A stretch of 25,110 nt of DNA, from positions 1 through 25,110 of the forward strand of contig JBJORA010000001.1 in the NCBI GenBank assembly GCA_046049675.1. The letters run 5' to 3'. Each line of letters begins with the position of its first letter. Positions within the stretch are counted from its first letter, which is position 1. Source of the stretch: CAIXQW01 sp046049675 (GTDB lineage: Bacteria; Bacteroidota; Bacteroidia; Chitinophagales; Chitinophagaceae). The position numbers and the translations under genes are program-made. The notes under the pieces are model-generated. The model saw only the letters and a list, made by a program, of their open reading frames with translations. It had not been told where the DNA came from and ran no database searches. This document shows positions 1-9,700 of this stretch, piece by piece.

Positions 1-60
1 GTCATGAACCTCTGGCGTACAGAGGCAATTGCTCGTTGGCTAAGTCAATTTATTTTTCAA

Positions 61-126
61 ATTAGACTAATGCATATCTGTGCCCTAAAAAAATGGAGTT
101 TTTAAGGGTTGACTAATTAGACTAAT
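61..126. promoter_or_regulatory. Paired ATTAGACTAAT palindromes around a stem-loop
   Basis: The 11-mer ATTAGACTAAT (5-bp arms, one central base) occurs at 61-71 and 116-126, 55 bp apart. Between them lies an imperfect stem-loop, CCCTAAAAA against TTTTTAAGGG (83-108). A related sequence on the opposite strand occurs near 205-217 (TTTGTCTAATTT). Two identical short palindromes at this spacing resemble operator sites, but no regulator is encoded nearby and the sequence is AT-rich, so chance is possible. Confidence 0.3.
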
Positions 127-186
127 ACAAGGCATTGACTAGCTTCAACATGTTTGCCCATTCTGTTAAGTTGCATAAGTACGAAG

Positions 187-226
187 AAGCCTAGCAAATG
201 CTAATTTGTCTAATTTTTTTAGGCTT
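187..226. repeat. Inverted repeat AAGCCTA/TAGGCTT with inner AAAT/ATTT pairing
   Basis: Arms at 187-193 and 220-226 are exact complements, and an inner AAAT/ATTT pair can extend the fold. A run of seven T follows the inner part. It might be a terminator for a gene outside the window or part of the leader structure; nothing decides between these. Confidence 0.3.
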
Positions 227-500
227 GGTCATATTGAATTGGTAGCAGAGATTCTAATTTGTATGCTTAAGTCCTTTTTCTATCCTATCTTCAGGACTTC
301 ATATGCAGTAATATTTATTTTGTATTTGCCGCAAAAACAGGCTTCAATGTACGCACATTATTCTAGTACGAAAAAGATGATGTTCATTTTGGATTTTATC
401 AGGTAATTCCCAGCCATTTCTTTTGGAAACTAGCAAGTTGTGAACTGTCCATATTGCCCTACAAACTTGATACATATGCCAATTTTTGTGACAAATCCAC

Positions 501-508
501 TACTTTTG
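501..508 (+). promoter_or_regulatory. Candidate Bacteroidota -7 box (TACTTTTG) for the giant gene
   Basis: TACTTTTG is an exact match to the Bacteroidota -7 consensus TAnnTTTG. It lies 239 nt before the chosen ATG at 748. No TTTG sits at the expected 19-21 nt upstream, so the -33 element is weak or missing. If it is used, the mRNA has a leader of about 230 nt. Confidence 0.4.
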
Positions 509-663
509 CGAGAAGGATTATCGAATGATATTGATATCTACTAAACACTACTTATCGTTAAATACCCCAAGACAAATAGTCGTCGCGGCTATACGGGATA
601 CTTATGACATTTCTAGTAAGCATCATTTGAAGCAAGGTTTGCCATGTTTTTGCGTGAAAGCCT

Positions 664-681
664 CTACCTGGTTTAAGGTAG
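664..681 (+). promoter_or_regulatory. Leader hairpin followed by a T-rich tract
   Basis: CTACCT and AGGTAG form a perfect 6-bp stem around a GGTTTA loop, directly followed by CTTCTTTT. It lies in the presumed leader, 66 nt upstream of the start codon of the giant gene. The form resembles a weak intrinsic terminator, so attenuation is conceivable; this is inference from shape only. Confidence 0.3.
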
Positions 682-747
682 CTTCTTTTGCTAGTATTCA
701 TCTACACATCAATTAATATACCAAAATATCACAAATATCTCAACCGA

Positions 748-3700
748 ATGAAAAGACAGTTTATCAGCAGATTAGTAATTGGCGCAGCAGTACTAGCTGC
801 ATCGTTGCTTAATTCAGGCAGTTCAAGTGCGCAGGTGTCTGGCTTGGTCTATAAGGACTACAATGCCAATGGCACTCGTGACAGTGCAGCGGCATTAATT
901 GAACCACGCTTAGCAGGCATCACTGTTACTGCGTACGATAGTACAGGCGCTGTTTTGGCTACTACAACAAGTGCAGCTAATGGCACCTACAGTTTCACTG
1001 CAGTTCAAATTCCTGCAGGTAGACCCGTGCGAGTTGAGTTTACAGGTCTTGCTAGCTACGATTTTCCTGGTGTTTCTGGGGGAACAAGTGTACAGTTCGT
1101 TACGGCAGGTGCTGCTGCAAATGCAGTAAATTTTGCAGTTAATAATCCTGACGATTACTGTCAAAATAATCCAATGGTGATTGTGCCTCACAATTATATA
1201 GGTCCAGCCACGGGTGCAAACAATACACTGGAAGGTATCTACTATAATACAGCTAGTTCGACGGCAACTAGTGCATTCACTGGTTTTTCTACTAATGCTG
1301 CTACAGGTACAACCTACGGCATGGCGTACAGCAAGAAAACTAAAACCATTTTTAATTCTGCAGTAGTTCGTAATTATTTCGGCACCGGGCCTGGCGGCTT
1401 CGATGCGATTTATACTTTTAACTTTAACGATCCTTTAGATGATGGAGGTGCAGCTGCAACACTTACTGCTGGCACTACTATTGACTTAGGTACATTAGGC
1501 GTTGCTGTTGGCACAGACCCTCGTACAGGGCCTATTACAGGTACTAATCCTTATACAGATAATGCTACCTTATATCAAAAAGTCGGTAAAATTGGCATCG
1601 GAGATATCGATATCAATGCTAATGGGGATACACTATACGCAGTTAACATGAAGGACGGAGCGCCTACATTAGCAATCTTGAATGTCGCAAACTCATCTTC
1701 ACCTTCTTTAATTGCAGATGTAGCAATACCAGACCCTGGATGCATAGGCGGCGTTTTTCGCCCTTGGGCTGTAAAGGTTTATCAAGGCAAGCCATATATT
1801 GGTGGCGTGTGTGATGCCTCTAGCGGTACTGCAGTAAACTTAACCGCATATGTTTATCGCTATGATGGAGGTTCTACATTTACGCAGATTGCTTCAATGC
1901 CTCTTAACTACACAAGAGGTAAAACAACCTTTAGAGCCGATGGTACTAATACATCAGCAAATTGGCAAAAATGGACTGATACTTGGGCACCACAGACTTT
2001 GCCTTTATCGCCAGCTACTATCGCATCACAGCCACAGCCAATGCTTACTGATATAGAATTTGCTGAAGATGGGTCAATGATATTAGCTTTTGGCGACAGG
2101 TTTACCTACCAAAATGCTCAAACTCAAAGGCAGTATGGTGTGACATCGGGAGCCGCTTATTTCACAACGCCAGGCGGTGGCGACATCATTAAGTTTTGTA
2201 ATATAGGTGGTACTTTAATTCAAGAAGCTTCGACAGGTAGTTGTTTGCAAACTAATACAGATAATGGTTCTGTAACAACAAGTAATCCAATTAATTCACC
2301 AACTGGTATTAAAGAATTTTTTGATGATGATTATTACAATACTGGATCATCTAGTACTGGCCAAGCTGGGCACTCTGAAACTTCTTTAGGTGCGCTTGCA
2401 ATATTACCTGGACGCAATCAAGTGGTGGCGTCAGCATTTGACCCTGTTACAACTGTTGCACCTGGAGGCTCAAGTGGCCCTATTAACTCTAGTGGACTAA
2501 GAACCTACAATAGCACTAATGGCAATTATGTGAAAGGTTGGGTAGCTGTTACAGAAACGGACCCCGGTGCTAATCGCAAAGGTGGCAATATGGGTGATGT
2601 TGAAATTCTTTGTAATGCTGCGCCAATTGAAATTGGAAACCGTGTGTGGTTAGATAACAATAAGAATGGTATTCAAGACCCAGGTGAGCCTGGCATTCCA
2701 GGTGTGCTCCTTGAATTAGTTGACGCAAGTGGTAACGCAGTGGATAGCGATCCGGCAACAGCTGGTGTACAACCTACAACAGTAACTACTGATGCAAATG
2801 GTAATTGGATTATCTCTAATGCAAAGGGGACTGACGCTACTGGCAAAAATTTTGGCGTAAGTTTATTAGACAATACAAATTATAGAGTACGTGTTGCAAC
2901 TACTGGTACTGGAAACGATTGGGATCCGACTGCCAATGGCGGTATTGGCGGTCCTCGACCTGCTAGCGACTTAGCTAATCTTACTTTAACGACTTCGAAT
3001 GCTACAGGAACTGGTGCTCCAGACCTAAGCGATAATGATGCAACATTTGTAAGCTCAGTTCCTGAAATTAGTTTTACAACTGGTATCATTGGCGCCAACA
3101 ACCACACTTATGACATGGGTTTTTATCGTCCTTATGGTAGTCTTGGTAATTATGTTTGGTATGATATGAATGGTGATGGTTTACAAAATGAACCAGATAG
3201 TTCTGGTATCAATGGACAAAAGGTATATTTATATGACGGCATTACAAATGTTTTATTAGATAGTACAATTACAATGAACGATACGGCTGGCAAACCAGGT
3301 TACTATTTGTTCGATAGTTTAAGTACAGGAACTTTTTATGTAAAATTTCCAAGCACAATTGGCGCAGCTAAGCTTACTACGCCTAACACTGCCGTTGCAA
3401 CAAATGGCAATAGCGATGCAAACTTTACAACTGGCCAAAGCCCTAACGTGGTTATCAATCCATTCAAAACTGGAGTTGACAAAGACAACATGACAATAGA
3501 TGCTGGTTACCGCCCAATGGGTAGTTTAGGCAACTACGTGTGGTATGACGATAATGGCAATGGTTTACAAGACGAGCCAACTAGCAATGGCATCAATGGC
3601 GAGAAGGTTTACTTATTAAATGGCGATACAGATGCAATTATTGATAGTGCCATTACCGCAAATAATCCAACTACTGGTCAACCTGGCTATTATTTATTTG

Positions 3701-6700
3701 ATAGTTTGGCAACAGGAAATTATAAGGTAAAATTCCCAACTACTGTGGGATCTAGCTTTGTTACTACTGCCACAACTACTCCAGCAACAGACAATAATAG
3801 CGATGCAAATTCAACAACAGGTGTAAGCCCTAATGTATTCATTAATGCATTAGGTACTGGCGTTGCTAAAGATAATATGACAATAGATGCAGGTTACTTA
3901 ACATTAGGAACTATTGGCAACTATGTTTGGTTAGATTCAAATAAAAATGGTTTTAATGATGAGGCAGCAACAGCAGGAATTAATGGTGTTACAGTTCAAT
4001 TGAAAGATAATGCGACCGGTTTAATTATTGAAACAACAACAACCGCTAATAATCCAATTGGCGGCCAACCAGGTTACTACATTTTTGATAGTTTGAAGAA
4101 AGGATCATACACGGTTGTATTTCCTGCCAGTGTAAGTACTAATACCTTAACTACTCAAACATCTAGCGCAGGTACAGATAATGTTAGTGATCCAAATACA
4201 ACAACAGGTGAAAGCCCAGCTGTTGCTTTAGATCCTAAATTAGGTGGCATCAACCAAAATAATCCAACAATAGATGCTGGTTACGTGGCTCCTGCACCTA
4301 CAGTGTTTGGATCGCTTGGCAATTATGTGTGGTACGACGACAATGGTAATGGTATACAAGATGAGCCTGCATCTAACGGTGTTAATGGCGTTTTGGTTAC
4401 TTTACTTCAAGAAACTAGCCCAGGCGTTTATAGCTCGATAGGCACTAGAACGACAGCAAACAATCCTCAGACAAATGCTCCAGGCTATTATTTATTTGAC
4501 AATTTATCTTCAGGTAATTATAAGGTGCAATTCCCTGCGACAGTAAATGGCTTTGGACTTACGAATGTTGTAAATCAAGCTGCTACTACTGACAATAATA
4601 ATGATGCAGATGCTGCAGGCTTGAGTGGCGTTGTCAATATTAATACAGCTGGTACTGGCTTACAAGTTGATAATCCAACTATAGATGCAGGGTATTTACC
4701 ACTTGGTACAATTGGCAATTATGTTTGGAAAGATGACAACGGTGACGGCATTAATAACGAGCCACCAGCTAATGGTATCAACGGCGTCAAGGTTTATCTA
4801 AAAACACCACTTGGTGTAATAGTTGATAGCGCAACTACTGGTCCAGATCCTATTTCAGGAAACCCTGGTTATTATTTAATTGACAGTGTTAAAAAAGGAG
4901 ATTATGTTTTAGAATTCCCTAAAACAAGTGGAGGAAACGATTTAACACCATCTCCAGGACTACCGGGTGATAACTTTAGCAAGCCAAATAGCAGTACAGG
5001 CATAACGCCTCAAATTTCTATGGATCCAAAGGCCGGCGGTACAAGCAAGGATAATCCTAATCAAGATGCAGGTTATGCACCTAAAGGTAGCCTGGGTAAT
5101 TATGTATGGTACGACGATAATAGAGATGGTGCTAACAATGAACCAGCAAGTAATGGTATAAATGGTGTGGTAGTAAAGCTAATTGACGCTGCCACTGGTT
5201 TAGTTATTGCAACAGATACCACTGCAAATGATTTGAGTGGCAATCCTGGTTATTATTCATTTGAAAAATTAGGCAATGGCAACTACATTGTACAATTCCC
5301 GAAGGAACTTGACAATGGCGCCATCATAACGCCAGTAATTAATAATAGTGCTACTATCGACAACAACAATAATGCAGAAGCAACTAACGGTTTAACTGAC
5401 ACAGTTAATATTAATGTAGTTGGCAGTGGTCTAGCAAAGGACAATCCTACAATTGATGCTGGCTATTGGCGTCCTGCTAGTATTGGTAATCGTGTTTGGT
5501 TAGATGCTAATAAGGATGGCTTACAAACGCCTGGCGAAGTAGGTGTATCAGGTGTAACAGTAACCTTATTCAACGATAATTATGACATCGTAGGTAGTAC
5601 AATTACCGATGCTTATGGCAATTATAAATTTGAGCAATTAATTCCTGGCGACTATGCGGTAACATTTACACCTCCAACAAATTATGTAGTTACTAAATAC
5701 GATCCTGCCGGCGATAATCAAAACGATAATAATAGTGATGCAGACACAGCGTATGGCTTCTTTTATGCAACAACGCCACTATATACTTTGGTAGGTGGCG
5801 AATACGATAGTACTGTTGATTGTGGTATCTACCTAGCTACACCAAAAACAGCTGTTGTTGGTGATTATGTATGGTATGATGCAGACAGTAATGGTACGCA
5901 AGATCCAACGGAAAAAGGAATAAGCGGTGTGCCTGTTCAATTAGTAGACGGCACTGGCAAAGTAGTAGCTGCTACAGTTACAGATGCAACTGGTAAATAT
6001 TTATTTACAAACGTTACTCCTGGTAATGGTTACACGGTTAAATTTGGTCAGCCTATTGGTTATGAGCCAACTACTCAAAGTGGTGGTTATAATGTAGCAA
6101 ATAATAGTGATGCTAATCCAACTACATTAACTACTGCACCTTTCAATGTTTTACCTGGCGACAGCATTCCAACTTTGGATGCAGGTTTTGTAAAAGCAGA
6201 TCCTAACAAAGCGGCTTTAGGCAACAGAGTTTGGTACGACAATGATAACGACGGCATTCAAGATGCTGGTGAAACTGGCGTTGCTAATGTGAAGGTGTAC
6301 TTGAAAGATGCAACAAATACAATAATTGACAGTACGCAAACGGATGCACTAGGTCAGTATATTTTCAACAACTTAGATGCAGGCGTTTATAGCGTATTAT
6401 TTGCGCCAGCAAGCTTACCTGCAGGTTACACATTTACAAGTCAAAATTCTGGTACTGATGATGAACTAGATGGAGACGAAAGTCCAGTTGGTCAAACCGG
6501 CACTTATACTTTAGCCGCAGGCGATAGAAACATGAGTGTAGATGCTGGTGTAGTTAATTTAGCTAATAATAACAGCTTAGGTGATTATGTTTGGTTAGAT
6601 GCTAACAAAGATGGCATTCAAGATCCAACGGAAGCAGGTGTAAGTGGTGTAACTGTTACATTATATAATAATGTTGGTGTTGCTTTGGCATCTACTACAA

Positions 6701-9700
6701 CTGATGCTACCGGTAAATATCGTTTCAATGGTTTACCTAATGGCACATATTCAGTAGGTTTCAGTAATCTGCCAGAAGCTATGGGCTTTACTACTTCTAA
6801 CGCAGGCACTAATGATAGCCTTGACAGTGATGTAAACCCAAGCAGTGGCAAAACGCCTTCTGTTACACTTACAGGTGGCCAACATAACCCAACTTTAGAC
6901 GCAGGTATTTACCCTCAGGGTAAGCCTTCATTTACTGGTACTTTAGGTGATGTTGTGTGGTACGACTTAAACAATAACGGCGTTCAAGAATTTGGAGAAG
7001 TAGGTGTATCTGATGTAGTAGTTACATTATTTGATTTAGGTCCTGATGGTGTCAAAGGCACACCAGATGATGGACCAAGTAAGTTTATGTATACAGATAT
7101 TCAAGGAAACTATTTGTTTACTAATTTACCAGCAAGTAATTATCAGGTAGCATTTAGCGATTTACCAGTAGGTTATACAACAAGTCCGCAGAATGCTACT
7201 AATAGCAGAGATGATAGCAACGTACCAGCAGGCTTTACAAGCACTGGTGTTACTGATACAGTTTTTGCGCCAGTTGTAGCTTTAGGTCCTGGTGAAGATA
7301 ATTTAACTATTGATGCAGGTATTTATAAGCCAAACGTAAATTCAATTGGTAATTATGTTTGGTATGATGTAAACAAAGATGGCATTCAAGACCCAACAGA
7401 ACAAGGTGTATTTGGTACAGAAGTATTATTATTAAATCCTGACGGTTCATTATTTGACAGAGATCCATTAGAAGCAGGTATACAGCCTTATGTAGAAATC
7501 ACTTATAATGATGGTAGCTATTTATTTACCAACCTACCTAATGGTAGTTACAAAGTACAAATCGTAAATTTAGATGCTGGTTATGTATTAACGCAAGCAA
7601 ATGCCGGTGCTAATGATAGCTTAGATAGCGATGGCGACCCAGTAACATTTACAAGTCAAGTTGTAACAGTTACTGGTGGTCAATTTAATCCAACATTAGA
7701 TTTTGGTATTTACAGCGATACTAGAGCTGCGTTAGGTAACTATGTATGGATAGATTCTAATAGAGATGGCTTGCAAGACCCTAATGAAACACCAGTTCCA
7801 GGTGTATTAGTAACTTTATTTGATGCCAGCGGTACTCCTTTAGCTACTGCTGTTACTGATGGTACTGGTAAGTATTTATTCAACAACTTAGCTGCAGGTA
7901 CATACAGCGTTGGGTTCACTAATATTCCTGATGGTACTGAATTTACAATCCAAGATGTAGATGTAGTTATAGGAAGTGATGCTAATCCGCTAACTGGTAA
8001 GTCTGGTGCTTTAGCTTTAGCGCCAGGTACTGTAAACTTAACATTAGATGCAGGTTTAACTCCAATAAGAAAAGGCGGTCTTGGCAATTATGTTTGGTAC
8101 GACGACAATCAAAATGGCTTGCAAGATGCAACTGAAAAAGGTGTTCCAGGCGTAACAGTTACAGTAACAGAAGCAGCTTCAGGACAAGTTGTAGGCGTTG
8201 CATCTACAGATGCAAATGGTTACTATTTATTCCCTAATCTAGATCCTGATAAGCAATACATTGCAGTCTTCAGTGATATACCAGCGGAGTATGTATTTAC
8301 AGCTAATAATGGTGTAGTAGGTGATGCGGCAAATAGTGATGCAGATGTTACATCTGGCGCAACAACTCCTGCAACAGTTCCAGTAAATAATATCAATCCA
8401 AATGTAGATGCAGGTATTTACTTACCGCTTGGAAGTATTGGCAACTATGTATGGTACGATGACGACGGCGATGGTTCGCAAAACGAACCAGATACAAATG
8501 GCATCAACGGCGTTAATGTGTATTTGTACAAGGACATTGCTGGCACATTTACGCTTGTAGATAGTGTTACAACAATGAACGACCCTATTACCAACAAACC
8601 TGGTTACTATCTGTTTGATAGCTTGCGTAGAGGCAATTACCAAGTGCAGTTCCCTACTTCAGTAAATGGTGCTGCGTTAACATTGCAAGATAGCACAGCG
8701 CAAACGGAAGGCAACAGTGATGCAAGTGCAAGCGATGGCAAGAGTGGTATCATATTGCTTGAGCCTAAGCTTGGCGGAATCAATCAAGTTAATCCTACAA
8801 TTGATGCTGGATACTTACCACTAGGAAGCCTTGGCAATTATGTTTGGAACGATGATAATGGCAACGGCTTACTAGACGAGCCAACTGCTAATGGCATTAA
8901 CGGTGTTACTGTTTATCTAAAAGATAATACAGGTACAATTATAGACAGTGCGGTTACTGGCAACAACCCAATTACCAGCGAGCCAGGTTACTACTTATTT
9001 GATAGTTTGAAGAAAGGCGATTACACAGTTATATTCCCTACTACGAATGACGGTAATGGCTTAACAACTGCAACGACAACTGCTGCTACAGATAGCAACA
9101 GCGACGCTAATGCAACTACTGGTGAAAGTCCAGTTGTAAGTTTAGATCCTAAGAAAGGTGGCATAGATCAAAACAATATGACAATCGATGCTGGTTACTT
9201 GCCATTAGGTACAATCGGCAACTACGTTTGGAACGACGACAATGGTAATGGTCTACTAGACGAACCAACTACAAATGGTATCAACGGTGTAACTGTTTAC
9301 TTAACAGATGGTACAGGTACAATAATTGACAGTGCTGTAACTGGCAACAATCCTATTACTAGTCAACCAGGTTACTACTTATTTGATAGTTTGAAGAAAG
9401 GCGATTACACAGTTATATTCCCTACTACGAATGACGGTAATGGTTTAACTACTGCCACAACAACTGCCGCTACAGATAGCAACAGCGATGCTAATGCTAC
9501 TACAGGCGAAAGTCCAGTAGTAAGTTTAGATCCTAAGCTTGGTGGTATCAATAAAGATAACATGACCATTGATGCAGGTTACTTACCACTTGGCTCAATC
9601 GGCAACTATGTGTGGAACGACGACAATGGTAATGGTCTACTAGACGAACCAACTACAAATGGTATCAACGGTGTAACTGTGTACTTAAAAGATGGTACTG

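Larger units (their letters stand above)
1..747. other. Non-coding region upstream of the giant surface-protein gene
   Basis: No convincing gene is present; the short open frames here have no recognisable protein character. The region contains a GC-containing hairpin (CCTCTG/CAGAGG, 9-25), two copies of the palindrome ATTAGACTAAT (61-71 and 116-126) flanking a stem-loop (83-108), an inverted repeat AAGCCTA/TAGGCTT (187-226), a -7 box (501-508) and a leader hairpin (664-681). The likely role is regulation of the downstream gene, but the first part could equally be the 3' flank of a gene lying left of the window. Confidence 0.6.

Noticed and set aside
206..406. 66-codon open frame upstream of the giant gene
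   Set aside because: Begins with a TTG-type start, has biased hydrophobic/aromatic composition typical of AT-rich non-coding DNA, no ribosome-binding signal or family resemblance.
525..716. 63-codon open frame in the leader of the giant gene
   Set aside because: No recognisable protein character; it overlaps the leader hairpin and extends past the longer in-frame start of the giant gene. A leader peptide cannot be excluded, but nothing supports it.
688..747. Start of the giant gene at 688
   Set aside because: The 20 extra residues would sit before an ideal signal peptide starting MKRQ at 748, spoiling export; no start signal is present at 688.
7740..8087. 115-codon open frame opposite the giant gene (and similar minus-strand frames)
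   Set aside because: Antisense shadows of the biased repeat codons, with no independent signals.
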